Assembly (NCBI RefSeq): GCF_047501465.1
Contig: NZ_JAZDRL010000002.1
Coordinates: 930,001 to 994,000 of the forward strand
Direction: 5' to 3'
From: Pseudochelatococcus sp047501465
Lineage (GTDB): Bacteria > Pseudomonadota > Alphaproteobacteria > Rhizobiales > Beijerinckiaceae
DNA length: 64,000 nt
In this document: one piece after another, positions 8,641 through 17,648 of the stretch
Numbering within the stretch: position 1 is the first letter of the stretch
How the letters are laid out: each line of letters begins with the position of its first letter
Notes under the pieces: model-generated
The model's input: the letters and a program-made list of their open reading frames with translations, nothing else
Database searches by the model: none
What the model was told of the DNA's origin: nothing
Translations under genes and position numbers: made by a program

Positions 8641-9204
8641 TCAGATCTCGTGACCCTTTTTACGCATTTCTTCGCGGACGCGGTTGATCAGGAAGCCTGA
8701 TACATCGCCAACCCATGTATTGAGTGCTGCAAAGAGATCATCCAGCACCAGCGGCTGCGTCGCTACATATTGCTGGCCGGCTGTTGATTGGAAGAATGTG
8801 CGGATCTGCACAAGGTTCTCTTCATTGATACGGTTGGCGAGGATCTTCGCTGCCGTGTCGAGCATCTCATTTTTACGCTGCTCAAGCTCGGGTTTCAGTT
8901 GATCCAGAACTGCATTGAGATCGTTGGAAATCTCAGGGCGTGTGATGAAGTTCTGTCGTACCTGATCACCAAAAGTAGGCAGCATGCCTTCAAATGTGCG
9001 CCCCATGCCTGACAGTACAACAACCTCACGTGCAGCAGCAAGATGGCTCTGCGTATGCGTTGCTGCGGCAGCCTGCGGCGCTGCTGGTTGCTGCGCATGC
9101 GCTATTGAGCTTAGGGATAAGCAACCAATGGCAATAGACAAAGTCGCCGCGAGACCGAGAGCAGTACCCGAAACGGAAAAACGATTGAATGAAAAACTTT
9201 TCAT
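8641..9204 (-). CDS. DUF2059 family exported protein
   Basis: The 187-residue protein has a clear signal peptide (basic start, hydrophobic core about residues 14-32, cleavage after IAHA) and a short Ala/Gln-rich linker. The helical DUF2059 domain follows from about residue 50 to 170 (FQSTAGQQYVATQPLVL region near the end), then a basic C-terminus. The domain occurs in many proteobacterial periplasmic proteins of unknown role. GGAG precedes the start by 7 bases. The 128 bases upstream to gor are non-coding. Confidence 0.85.
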   Translation of the reverse strand: MKSFSFNRFSVSGTALGLAATLSIAIGCLSLSSIAHAQQPAAPQAAAATHTQSHLAAAREVVVLSGMGRTFEGMLPTFGDQVRQNFITRPEISNDLNAVLDQLKPELEQRKNEMLDTAAKILANRINEENLVQIRTFFQSTAGQQYVATQPLVLDDLFAALNTWVGDVSGFLINRVREEMRKKGHEI

Positions 9205-9292
9205 CGAAGATCTCCTGAGTTGATGAGGGTTTATCAGAATTTTTCAGGGTCTGTAAGCCCCGCTCAACTCATGTTTATGTTCATAAGGCACT

Positions 9293-9991
9293 TCAGGCGC
9301 TTTGGCTCTCAACTGCTTCTACGCCACGATCTGTGGCAAGAAACGCAGTCTGACACAAGCCGATAAACAACCCATGCTCCACAACGCCGGGGATCATATT
9401 GAGCGCAGCAGCAAGGGCTTCGGGATTTTCGATTGCGCCAAATGCGATATCAAGGATGTAATGGCCGCCATCTGTGACGAATGGTGCATCGCCCTTTTTA
9501 CGCAGCGTTACGGCGCCCGTATTGCCAAAGCGTGCCGCTAATTCCGTTACTGCAGCTTGTGTTGCGGCAAGGCCGAAAGGCATGACTTCAACGGGAAGCG
9601 GAAAGCGGCCAAGCTTGGCAACGCGCTTTGATGCATCCGCAATTACCACCATGCGCTTGCTGGCTGCAGCTACGATCTTCTCACGTAGCAACGCACCGCC
9701 GCCGCCTTTTACGAGGCGCAGCTGTGCGTCGAATTCGTCGGCACCATCAACAGTTAGATCCAGCTCAGGTGTTTCATCGAGTGTGGTGAGGCGAATGCCC
9801 TCCTGCTCGGCCTGTATGCGTGTTGCTTCCGATGTTGGTACGCCAATGACATCAAGTCCTGCGCGCACACGCTCGCCCAGCAACTCCACAAAATGGCGAG
9901 CGGTAGAGCCGGTGCCGAGGCCCAGGCGCATGCCGGGTTGTACCAGTGCAACGGCGCGGGCGGCAGCCTCACGCTTCAAGATCTCACTCAC
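9293..9991 (-). CDS. rpiA: Ribose-5-phosphate isomerase A
   Basis: RpiA interconverts ribose 5-phosphate and ribulose 5-phosphate in the pentose phosphate pathway. The 232-residue protein shows the family motifs GLGTGSTARHFVELL (phosphate loop), TVDGADEFD with the catalytic acids, LVKGGGGALLREKI with the catalytic lysine, and IADASKRV. The chosen GTG start at 9991 has GAGGAG 10 bases upstream; an in-frame TTG at 10009 would overlap that site. The gene follows a hypothetical secreted-protein gene by 25 bases and may be cotranscribed with it. Confidence 0.95.
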   Translation of the reverse strand: MSEILKREAAARAVALVQPGMRLGLGTGSTARHFVELLGERVRAGLDVIGVPTSEATRIQAEQEGIRLTTLDETPELDLTVDGADEFDAQLRLVKGGGGALLREKIVAAASKRMVVIADASKRVAKLGRFPLPVEVMPFGLAATQAAVTELAARFGNTGAVTLRKKGDAPFVTDGGHYILDIAFGAIENPEALAAALNMIPGVVEHGLFIGLCQTAFLATDRGVEAVESQSA

Positions 9992-10016
9992 GTTACTTAA
10001 ACTCCTCAACGGCGCT

Positions 10017-10583
10017 TTATTGAGCCGGGGTGGCAGGGGGATTGGTATCGGTCTGTGGCGTTATCTGCGTTTGCGCGGGCGCTGCTTTGGAAGAGGGTGT
10101 GGTTGTCTCGGCCGCGCTGAGTTGCGGTGTGCAGACAACGTGGGTATTAAAGACATAGCAGCTGCTGATTTCCCCAGTGCGATAGTTCACACGGAACACA
10201 CCACTCTCACGGGTATGGCTTGAGCTAACCAGTCCATATTCCCCAAGAGCTTGCGCGCCCGCGCCTTCGCCTGCAGGAAAGCAGAAGGTCACACCAATAG
10301 TGCCTTCCTTCAAACCATATTGGCATGCGCCTACTTCACCAGTTGTGGTGTTGACACGGTAAATACGGTTGAGATCCAACTGCGGTGCCGGCGCAAAAGA
10401 AAAAGGTGATGCCGCGCTCAATAAAACAAGCGCTGAGCCGCCAACTGCGATCCGTCCGCGCAATGAGACAAGCTGAGATGCAGCCATGCGCGTGAAAATG
10501 GCATGTATGCGATTCGGCAAAGTTGGCTTAAGTCTCATGGGCGTGGTCCGTGTCATTATCATGCGCGGTACATCGGGTTGCAT
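10017..10583 (-). CDS. Hypothetical exported protein with two repeated units
   Basis: A 188-residue protein that I cannot place. The N-terminus is basic and long; a hydrophobic stretch near residues 45-65 ending in PFSFAPAP could be a signal or anchor sequence, and later starts (M16 or M33) are possible. The middle holds two similar units, YRVNTTTGEVGACQYG and FRVNYRTGEISSCYVF. Each carries a T/RTGE turn and a Cys, so this could be a small beta-rich repeat domain. The C-terminus is a Thr/Pro/Gln-rich low-complexity tail. It is divergent from gph and lies 25 bases upstream of rpiA. Confidence 0.6.
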   Translation of the reverse strand: MQPDVPRMIMTRTTPMRLKPTLPNRIHAIFTRMAASQLVSLRGRIAVGGSALVLLSAASPFSFAPAPQLDLNRIYRVNTTTGEVGACQYGLKEGTIGVTFCFPAGEGAGAQALGEYGLVSSSHTRESGVFRVNYRTGEISSCYVFNTHVVCTPQLSAAETTTPSSKAAPAQTQITPQTDTNPPATPAQ

Positions 10584-10721
10584 TTACATAGCATCCCTGC
10601 AGCGATCCGTCAGCCGTTTGCCGTTGTTTTAGTGCCTTGGGATGGATTGCTGCCAGCCTTTCCCCAGCCTATAGTCATGCCCGATTATTCCTTACCCTTG
10701 AAACAGCATTGAAGCAGGATC

Positions 10722-11447
10722 ATGACTGACAAACGCGTGAGCTTGGAGCGCCCGATCGCCGTTTTCGATCTCGATGGCACGCTGGCCGATACAGCGCCAG
10801 ATTTGATCGCGGCGTTGAATGCTGCGCTGGCAACCGAAAAACTGCCGCCGCTTGCATTTGATCAGGCGCGTGATCTCATTGGTGCGGGGGCGCGTGCATT
10901 GATCTTGCGTGGCCTGCATGAGGCTGGCTATACAACCGTGGATGATGCGCAACTTGATCGGATGTTCCGCCAGTTTCTTGATTATTATGGCACGCACATC
11001 AACGACTACACCACGCTGTTTCCCGGCGTGCCGGAGGCTCTCGACAGATTGCGCGATGAAGGGTGGTTGCTGGCGGTGTGCACCAATAAATATGAGAAGC
11101 ATTCCATCCAATTGCTTGAGATGCTGGGTATCGAGAATTGCTTCAATGCCATTTGTGGGCGCGATACATTTCCGTTCTTCAAACCCGATCCGCGCCACCT
11201 TACGCTGACCATTGACCGTGCAGGCGGCGCGCATAATCGGGCGATTATGGTGGGCGATTCGCAGACAGACATCAAAACCGCACGTGCAGCAGGTATTCCC
11301 GTTGTGGCGGTGCCGTTTGGCTATTCCGATATTCCTGTAGCAGATCTTGGGCCGGATCGTCTGATCCAGCATTTCGATGAGCTGTGGACGGCGGCAGTGG
11401 AGCTCACGGGATTTACCAGCATGCGTGCAAAAATATCGGTTTCGTGA
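10722..11447 (+). CDS. gph: Phosphoglycolate phosphatase, HAD family
   Basis: Gph removes phosphate from 2-phosphoglycolate, a by-product of DNA repair and oxygenase activity. The 241-residue protein has the HAD motifs in order: FDLDGTLADTAPDL (nucleophile Asp), VCTNK (motif II), KPDP (motif III lysine) and MVGDSQTDIKTARAAG (motif IV acids). The cap domain of about 70 residues after motif I fits the Gph subgroup. AGGA lies 4 bases before the ATG. A small-molecule HAD phosphatase with another substrate cannot be excluded. Confidence 0.85.
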   Translation: MTDKRVSLERPIAVFDLDGTLADTAPDLIAALNAALATEKLPPLAFDQARDLIGAGARALILRGLHEAGYTTVDDAQLDRMFRQFLDYYGTHINDYTTLFPGVPEALDRLRDEGWLLAVCTNKYEKHSIQLLEMLGIENCFNAICGRDTFPFFKPDPRHLTLTIDRAGGAHNRAIMVGDSQTDIKTARAAGIPVVAVPFGYSDIPVADLGPDRLIQHFDELWTAAVELTGFTSMRAKISVS

Positions 11448-11457
11448 GCGAGGGCGC

Positions 11458-11486
11458 TTGACGAGAAGCTTGGAGCTTTCTAGAAG
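11458..11486 (+). promoter_or_regulatory. Strong promoter for tRNA-Val
   Basis: TTGACG (11458-11463), 17 bases, then TAGAAG (11481-11486), ending about 60 bases before the tRNA. The same two hexamers at the same spacing stand before the rRNA operon at 29946-29974, which supports a shared stable-RNA promoter type. Confidence 0.65.
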
Positions 11487-11547
11487 GCTGACATACGCTT
11501 CCCAGTGCGGGGTGATGTGTTTGGTGATTTTTTCCAAACCATGGGAT

Positions 11548-11622
11548 GGGCGGTTAGCTCAGCGGTAGAGCACTGCTTTCACACGGCAGGGGTCACAGGT
11601 TCAATCCCTGTACCGCCCACCA
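11548..11622 (+). tRNA. tRNA-Val (anticodon CAC)
   Basis: The cloverleaf is complete: acceptor GGGCGGT pairs with ACCGCCC, the D-arm is GCTC/GAGC, the anticodon stem CTGCT/GGCAG holds the loop TTCACAC, and the T-arm is ACAGG/CCTGT with TTCAATC. Discriminator A and an encoded CCA end the gene at 11622. It reads GTG codons. Confidence 0.95.
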
Positions 11623-11712
11623 TCCAGCTTCACGAAAACCAGAAACTGTCGTATGGCACCCGCAGCGTGCGCAATTGCGCATGAATGGTGCTGAGTTCTT
11701 GTTGGAAGTTCA

Positions 11713-13407
11713 ATGATGACCTTTAGAGCGATTTCTGAAGCTGACATTCATATAGACAATTCTGGCGCCACTCTAAAGCGTGCACGATATGATAAAGCGT
11801 TGGCATGTTTCTTCTATGCTATCGTGTTTTGTATTGTTGGGACGCTTTTCTATCAGAACTTCCTTATTTCGAGCTCTCTTGGCCTGAGTGGGCTGCGCGA
11901 TATCGATGATTTGGCATTTCAGTATGTGCTCAGAAAAGTGCACCTTCTGTTGCTGAATGGTGATTTCACAGGCATCTGGCAGATAAATGATTATGCCTAT
12001 GGATGGATTTACTGGTTCTCTGCCGGGGTTGTGACTTTTCCATTCTATCTGCTGAGCCAGTATGCGCAGATTGACTGGCCGCTTGTTGTTTTCCCGCGGC
12101 AGATATCACTTCTGTTTGCTGTGCTTAGTTTGCTTGTCATGCGCAGGCTTTTAAAGCGGTCAGGGGTGCCGGAAACAGGCGCTGCGGCTGCATTAGCGAT
12201 CTTCAGTCTATTTCCTACTTTTGGCTATTTCTCCATGCGGTTTGGCACGGTGAATGCCGTAATGTTTTTTTCAATGCTGAGTTTTTACTTCGCCTGGAAT
12301 GACAAGCCCTCTACAGAAAGGGGGCGTTTGCTCGCGCTGCTGTCACTTGCATTTGCGGGCGCGATTAAACTAAGTGGCTTGTTAATTGCACCTTTGATCG
12401 GCGGTTTGATCTTGGTGCATCTTTCTGACAGGTCACTTGTAGGCGTTATACGGGCGATGCTTGTGCCGTCACTGGTATTTTTGCTGGCGCTTGTGGTTTT
12501 TACCAACCCCGCCTTTTTGTATGTTCCATTTGATGAAGGCATTTTGACAAGCTATGTGTTGACGCTGAAAACCTTTCTTGAGATTGCAAAAAGATCACCT
12601 GAGGCATTAAGTCCAGGAATGCTTTTCTATCATGGCATTTTCGGCACAGCTGTAAGCGCCATTGCCATTTGCATTCTCTCGATAGGTATTTTTATTGCTG
12701 GCATTAAAGAAAAAGCCTTACGGGCTGAAATTTTTGTATTGCTTGTCAGTATTGCCCTCATATTTTCATACATTGTGCTTTCAATCCACTCCCGCGCCAG
12801 CGTTGGATCTTATGCGACGGCAATTTCATTCTTGCTGATTCTGGGGGCTATAGGGTGGAGCAGGCTTCGCATTGGTATAGGGGTTTTAACGTTGATTGCG
12901 CTGCTGATGGCGGGAGACGCAGCTTTACGTGCGCAGGTTCCGCATGCTCCAAGGCCAGATCGATGGGGGCATTTTAGCTATTTCGACAAGATGCAGCAAA
13001 TGGATGCTGTTTTGGAGAGTGCGACATTTATTAATGCGTGCATTGTCGATCTTGCTGGTAAACAGTGGGGTGGCCATCTTTTTACGGATTATACATTGTC
13101 TTTGACAGTCAATAATCTGACCAATCCGAATGTTTGCTTCTCAACTGCATGGTATAATTTATCTCCTTCTGGGAAATATTGCGATCGTCCTTTGGACTAT
13201 CTCGTGATGGATAAACTTGCTCCTGGCGCGTTGCCTTCTCTCAAATTTGAGAAGTATATCTCTCAGGTGGATGAAAAAATCGCAGCAAATTTGCGCATGG
13301 ATCGTGCTTCGCGCGAAGGCATTGAACGGGATGGTTCTTTTAATGGCCAGCACTTTGAAGTTGTATGCGAGACTGCTCGGTTGAAAGTTTTTAAGGCAGC
13401 CAAGTAA
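11713..13407 (+). CDS. Multi-span membrane protein, GT39/ArnT-like glycosyltransferase candidate
   Basis: A 564-residue integral membrane protein with about 11 hydrophobic segments and a short soluble C-terminal domain (about 440-564). The first external loop after span 1 carries LRDIDDLAFQ, an acidic motif of the kind that GT-C enzymes (dolichyl-phosphate-mannose or ArnT type) use in catalysis. The family places a sugar from a lipid carrier on an acceptor outside the membrane. GGAAG lies 4 bases before the first ATG and 7 before the second (11716). It sits between tRNA-Val and the glycan operon that starts at 13575, 167 bases away, in the same direction. The exact substrate is unknown and family assignment is moderate. 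Confidence 0.65.
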   Translation: MMTFRAISEADIHIDNSGATLKRARYDKALACFFYAIVFCIVGTLFYQNFLISSSLGLSGLRDIDDLAFQYVLRKVHLLLLNGDFTGIWQINDYAYGWIYWFSAGVVTFPFYLLSQYAQIDWPLVVFPRQISLLFAVLSLLVMRRLLKRSGVPETGAAAALAIFSLFPTFGYFSMRFGTVNAVMFFSMLSFYFAWNDKPSTERGRLLALLSLAFAGAIKLSGLLIAPLIGGLILVHLSDRSLVGVIRAMLVPSLVFLLALVVFTNPAFLYVPFDEGILTSYVLTLKTFLEIAKRSPEALSPGMLFYHGIFGTAVSAIAICILSIGIFIAGIKEKALRAEIFVLLVSIALIFSYIVLSIHSRASVGSYATAISFLLILGAIGWSRLRIGIGVLTLIALLMAGDAALRAQVPHAPRPDRWGHFSYFDKMQQMDAVLESATFINACIVDLAGKQWGGHLFTDYTLSLTVNNLTNPNVCFSTAWYNLSPSGKYCDRPLDYLVMDKLAPGALPSLKFEKYISQVDEKIAANLRMDRASREGIERDGSFNGQHFEVVCETARLKVFKAAK

Positions 13408-13574
13408 CGAGCAGACAACATTTGTTTCTAATATTGATTGACTATACCTTCCAGCAAGTTATGACCGCCTATAACGGCTGATAGCTCTGCCACCAGGCTT
13501 GTTACAAGCATGATCGGGATGGGTATGTCATTTCAGCCAGATTACGTATGGGCTTTTAATAAGGCGCTTGGTTC

Positions 13575-14249
13575 ATGGATATCCAGAGAATTCAACCGGA
13601 TGTAGTTGCGTTTGACGATGTGTCACTTGCTGGCATTCGTGGGGTTTTGATTGATCTGGATGGTACGCTTTATGATTATGAACCCTGCCATCAGCATGCC
13701 TTGGCGGCGGCGTTTGCGTTGCATTCATTCGGGTTGGCGCGTGATGCATTTTTCAATAGCTATCGCATTGCGCGTGATCGTGTAACGTCGCGTCTGAACG
13801 GACAGGGGGCAGGTCGCTCGCGGCTTTTTGCTTTCCAGATTATGGGCGAAGAGGCCGGCATATCAATGCCCTTTATAGCCGCTTATGCGCTCGATCGGGC
13901 TTATTGGGGCGCGTTCATTGATTTCATGAAAGTCGATGATGGAGCCATGCGGTTCCTTAAGCGTTGCCACGATACTTCGGTGCCCGTGTGTGTCGTCACG
14001 GATATGACGGCGCATATCCAGATCGAAAAGCTGATGCGTCTTGGTGTAGAGGGATTGATCACGCGTCTTGTGACTTCAGAAGAGGTTGGCGTTGAAAAGC
14101 CTGATGTCCGAATGTTCGAAGCAGGATTACAAAAGCTCGGCGTTCGCGCTGATGAGGCGATTATGTTTGGTGACGATCTGCGTAAGGACATTGGTGGCGC
14201 GCTGGCGGCCGGTTTGCAGGCAGGTCTGATCCGACTGGGTGATGCCTGA
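13575..14249 (+). CDS. HAD family hydrolase, first gene of the glycan operon
   Basis: A 224-residue HAD protein with LIDLDGTLYDYEP (motif I), VVTDMTAHIQIEKL (motif II), the lysine in GVEKPDVRMFEAG (motif III) and FGDDLRKDIGGALAAG (motif IV). The helical cap of about 90 residues fits the pyrimidine-nucleotidase/haloacid dehalogenase-like subgroup. It is followed 3 bases later by gtrA and stands at the head of eight packed genes, so it probably removes a phosphate from a sugar or polyol intermediate in that pathway. The substrate is not known. Confidence 0.82.
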   Translation: MDIQRIQPDVVAFDDVSLAGIRGVLIDLDGTLYDYEPCHQHALAAAFALHSFGLARDAFFNSYRIARDRVTSRLNGQGAGRSRLFAFQIMGEEAGISMPFIAAYALDRAYWGAFIDFMKVDDGAMRFLKRCHDTSVPVCVVTDMTAHIQIEKLMRLGVEGLITRLVTSEEVGVEKPDVRMFEAGLQKLGVRADEAIMFGDDLRKDIGGALAAGLQAGLIRLGDA

Positions 14250-14252
14250 GCC

Positions 14253-14645
14253 ATGATGATCCAGCGCGTTATGGCGGCTCCCTTGCCGCGCTTTCTGATC
14301 GTTGGTGGCCTCTCCACGGTCATCAATTATCTGGTCTTTCTAGCCCTGTTTTCTAATGGCTGGCTGGATTATGTTCCTGCATCTGCTGTTGGCTTTCTCT
14401 CAGGCGTCGCTTTTGGTTATGTATTGAACAAGCGTTGGACATTTGGTGTCACGGCGCGGTCAACACTTGGCGTTGTGGCGCGCTATCTCGCAGTTTATCT
14501 TGCCTCGCTGGGCATGGGGCTGATGCTGATTCATGGGCTTGTGGAATATGCGGATATCGACCCCCTGATCGCCAATGCCATTTCTATTGTTTTCACAACC
14601 TGCACCAATTTCATTGGTACGCGATACATGGTGTTTCGGGCATGA
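14253..14645 (+). CDS. GtrA family membrane protein (lipid-linked sugar flippase type)
   Basis: A 130-residue protein with four hydrophobic segments (about 10-32, 38-58, 72-94 and 103-125), the usual GtrA size and topology, and the family signature FLIVGGLSTVINYLVFLALF at the N-terminus and NKRWTF between spans 2 and 3. GtrA proteins are thought to move undecaprenyl-phosphate-linked sugars across the inner membrane. The stop codon overlaps the next start as ATGA, which suggests coupled translation with the membrane GT-kinase fusion. Confidence 0.88.
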   Translation: MMIQRVMAAPLPRFLIVGGLSTVINYLVFLALFSNGWLDYVPASAVGFLSGVAFGYVLNKRWTFGVTARSTLGVVARYLAVYLASLGMGLMLIHGLVEYADIDPLIANAISIVFTTCTNFIGTRYMVFRA

Positions 14646-16792
14646 ACAGCATCACCTTGCATGACCGTCATCGGTTCAGGGCGCGCATCTTGGCTTGGAC
14701 GGAACGTATTGCACGCTCAAAGGCTTTCTGGATTGTCCTCTTACTGAAGCTCGTTGCATCGGTAAGTTTCGGCTCGACGTATATGACGGAACTGTTCATT
14801 CCGTTTCTTGAGCAATTTGTGGCTCATCCACTTGCTAACCCCTATGAGCTATTCTCCCAAACGGGGCATGAGACGAGTTTTCCGTATCCCGCCGTCATGC
14901 TGTATTTGATGGCGATGCCGCGTTTTCTGACGCTTGGGCTTGGCTTTGAGCATTTGGGGCAGCATGCCTTGCTGCTGATATACCGACTGCCGTTGCTGGC
15001 GGCAGACCTTGTGATTTTTTTGCTCTTGTGCCGATGGATGCGACAGCGGGTTGATTATCTGCTTTGGCTGTATTGGGCATCCCCGGTTCTGTTTTACATC
15101 AGCTATATGCATGGGCAGCTTGATGTTATTCCGGTTGCGTTGCAGTTTTTATGTGTGCACTGCATATTTTCCGGTCGCTCGACGCTGGCTGCCGTTGTGC
15201 TGGGCCTTGCGCTGGCTGCAAAAACACAAACGCTGCTGGTGCTACCCTTCGCGCTGGTTTTTATCTGGCAAGATCAGCTGAGTTTGCGTGCGGTTGCGCG
15301 CTTTATGGTTGTGACGCTGGCGGTGTTCGTCGCTGTTAACCTACCATTTATGGCGGGGGCTGGCCTTGCAAACATGGTGTTTCTCAATGCACAGCAGGCG
15401 AAGATAGGGCTGGCTGCGATCAGCTTGGCGGATCAGGAATTGGTGTTTTACATCATCCCGGCGCTGTACCTGACGCTGGTTGCCTATTCGCTACATATAC
15501 GGATTCATAATCGCGAGCTTTTCCTGACATTCACAGGATTTGCCTTTGGTCTTATCCTGCTTTTTGTGGCGCCGTCGCAGGGGTGGTATTTCTGGGTTGT
15601 GCCATTCTTCGTCTACTTCTTTGTACGGCTGAATCTGTCATATCTGATATTGTTTGCGGCCTTTCAGCTTTGTTATTTCGCCTATTTCGCATTAACGCCA
15701 ACTTCCGATTTCACAACGGTTTGGCAATGGTCAGCTCAGGGTGAAGAGGGGGCTCTCTTTGCGTATTTGCAAAGCCTGGGTCTGCCTGCTGATGTACTGC
15801 TCAATCTGGTGTTCACGGCATTGCAGACGCTGCTCTTTCTGTGTTGCTGCGTGATGTACTATCGGGGCATCTACCTTCCGCGTCAGCATAAATTGACAGC
15901 GCGGCCCTTTATGTTCGGAGTTGCAGGGGATTCGGGTGCGGGAAAATCCACTGTATCAGGGGCTGTCGCCGATCTTTTTGGCCCGCGCCATGCTGGGGTG
16001 ATCTGTGGCGATGATATGCATAAGTGGCAGCGCGGGCACGATCGCTGGAGCGAGCTGACGCATCTCGATCCGCGCGCCAATGAACTGCATATCGAGTTGC
16101 AATACGTTAAAGCCCTGCGGCAGAACCGGCTTATCTGGCGACGTCATTACGATCATAACTCGGGCCAGTTTACGGAAGAGATGAAGATCCGTCCCAAGCC
16201 CATCACAGTGCTTGAAGGGCTGCACACGTTTTATCTGCGCCCTGCGCGTAAACTTTTCGATCTGCGTGTGTTTGTGAAGCCGGACCCGACATTGCTGCTG
16301 CATCGCAAGGTTGTGCGGGATATGCAGAAGCGTAATTACACCAAGGAAACGGTGATTGCCTCGGTAAAACGCCGACAGGCGGATTCCGCAAAATACATTA
16401 CCGCGCAGGAAAAGCATGCCGATATCGTGGTATCGTTCATGCTGCGCGATCCCGTGCCAGATGACAGGATCGGTGATGCCGATATCGTCACGCATGAGTG
16501 GCTGCGTATCACGCTTTCAAACGCTTTCTTTCTCGATCCGTTGATCGATGATTTACACGCGGTTATGCCAACGGGCGTGCACCATTATTACGACGATCAC
16601 GATAGGCAAGTGCTCGATTTTGACCAGCCGTTCGATATCGAAGATATATGGGCGCTTGGCGAAAAGCATGTCGCTGGCTTAGAGGAATTTGGCGTCTACA
16701 GTCCGCATTGGCATGCAGACTGGATGGGAATTGTTCAGCTCATTATGGGGTACTGCGTCTTCCATGGATGGAAATATCACGATGATCAGTGA
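14642..16792 (+). CDS. Membrane glycosyltransferase-like protein fused to a uridine-kinase-like domain
   Basis: This 716-residue protein has two parts. Residues 1-415 are an integral membrane region with about ten spans and loops such as SYMHGQLDVIPVAL and LALAAKTQTLLVLP that resemble GT-C mannosyl/glucosyltransferases. Residues 420-716 are a soluble P-loop kinase with Walker A GVAGDSGAGKST (about 425), CGDDMHKW, then VLEGLHTFYL and a lid region RDMQKRNYTKETV; this fits the phosphoribulokinase/uridine kinase family. The start at 14642 overlaps the gtrA stop by 4 bases. A longer frame from 14435 lies inside gtrA and is rejected. The kinase may phosphorylate a sugar or polyol that the downstream nucleotidyltransferases activate. 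I do not know this fusion. Confidence 0.75.
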   Translation: MNSITLHDRHRFRARILAWTERIARSKAFWIVLLLKLVASVSFGSTYMTELFIPFLEQFVAHPLANPYELFSQTGHETSFPYPAVMLYLMAMPRFLTLGLGFEHLGQHALLLIYRLPLLAADLVIFLLLCRWMRQRVDYLLWLYWASPVLFYISYMHGQLDVIPVALQFLCVHCIFSGRSTLAAVVLGLALAAKTQTLLVLPFALVFIWQDQLSLRAVARFMVVTLAVFVAVNLPFMAGAGLANMVFLNAQQAKIGLAAISLADQELVFYIIPALYLTLVAYSLHIRIHNRELFLTFTGFAFGLILLFVAPSQGWYFWVVPFFVYFFVRLNLSYLILFAAFQLCYFAYFALTPTSDFTTVWQWSAQGEEGALFAYLQSLGLPADVLLNLVFTALQTLLFLCCCVMYYRGIYLPRQHKLTARPFMFGVAGDSGAGKSTVSGAVADLFGPRHAGVICGDDMHKWQRGHDRWSELTHLDPRANELHIELQYVKALRQNRLIWRRHYDHNSGQFTEEMKIRPKPITVLEGLHTFYLRPARKLFDLRVFVKPDPTLLLHRKVVRDMQKRNYTKETVIASVKRRQADSAKYITAQEKHADIVVSFMLRDPVPDDRIGDADIVTHEWLRITLSNAFFLDPLIDDLHAVMPTGVHHYYDDHDRQVLDFDQPFDIEDIWALGEKHVAGLEEFGVYSPHWHADWMGIVQLIMGYCVFHGWKYHDDQ

Positions 16793-17648
16793 GCTTTCTG
16801 AACTCGCCGCTGTATCACGGCGGCTTGGCGCGAACGCAGGTTATGTGCAAGGCGGTGGTGGCAATACATCGATCAAGATTGATGGCGGTGATGTCATGTA
16901 CATCAAGGCATCGGGCATTGATCTTGCAACGATTTCAGCGGAAACGGGCTTTCTGCCGCTCAATAGCGCGCGCCTGAAAAGTGAGATTGGTGCTTGCAAA
17001 AGTGAGGCCGATTACAGTGCGTTGATGGCTGCGTGCTTGCTGCGGGAGCGCATGGTAGATGATTGCGGCAACCATCTACCATCCATCGAATCCGGGTTTC
17101 ATGCGCTGCTGGGGCGGTGTGTGCTGCACTCGCATTCGGTATGGGCCAATCTGCTGACCTGCGCGCAAGGGGGGCGTGCCTTATTGGCCAAGGCGTTGCC
17201 CGATGCATTGTGGGTCGATTATTGCACCCCCGGTTTGACGTTGACGCTTGCTATTGCGGAGCGGATTCAGGATACGAAAGCAAGCGTGATATTCCTGCAA
17301 AATCATGGGCTTATTGTTTCTGCGGAAACGCCGGATGCAGCCTATGCCTTGCATTCGGCAGTCAACCAGCGGGTGCGGGGGCTCTTTGCCTCTGTGCCGA
17401 CTTTTCCGCGGCCGACTCAGGATGCGTTTCAGGATGAGGGGCTACTGTTTCCGGATCAGGCGGTTTATCAGTGTAATCCCGCACTGGCTGCTTCGCTTGC
17501 AGGGCAGCAGACGGCGCAGGCTTATGCTTATTTGCTGGGAACCATTCCCGAGCTCGGGCTGACGCTTAATTTTATCAACGATGCGGAAAAAGCGGTGTTG
17601 CTGAACATGGAATCGGAAAAGCACCGGCAGAAAGTGGCGCAGGCATGA
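16782..17648 (+). CDS. Class II aldolase/adducin family protein
   Basis: A 288-residue protein with the class II aldolase fold: QGGGGNTSIKIDG (phosphate loop, near residue 24), YIKASGIDL, the metal-binding LHSHSVWANLL and the later LQNHGLIVSAETPDAA histidine. Enzymes of the fold cleave or epimerise phosphorylated sugars (fuculose, rhamnulose or ribulose phosphates), and some act as dehydratases. It is longer than fuculose-phosphate aldolase (about 215) through a C-terminal extension. The ATG at 16782 overlaps the previous gene by 11 bases; ATG 16764 is an alternative. The operon context suggests it makes or remodels a sugar phosphate for the adjacent nucleotidyltransferases. Confidence 0.8.
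   Translation: MISELSELAAVSRRLGANAGYVQGGGGNTSIKIDGGDVMYIKASGIDLATISAETGFLPLNSARLKSEIGACKSEADYSALMAACLLRERMVDDCGNHLPSIESGFHALLGRCVLHSHSVWANLLTCAQGGRALLAKALPDALWVDYCTPGLTLTLAIAERIQDTKASVIFLQNHGLIVSAETPDAAYALHSAVNQRVRGLFASVPTFPRPTQDAFQDEGLLFPDQAVYQCNPALAASLAGQQTAQAYAYLLGTIPELGLTLNFINDAEKAVLLNMESEKHRQKVAQA

Noticed and set aside
14435..14641. N-terminal extension of the GT-kinase fusion
   Set aside because: It lies inside gtrA in another frame and has no conserved sequence; the ATGA overlap at 14642 is the better start.
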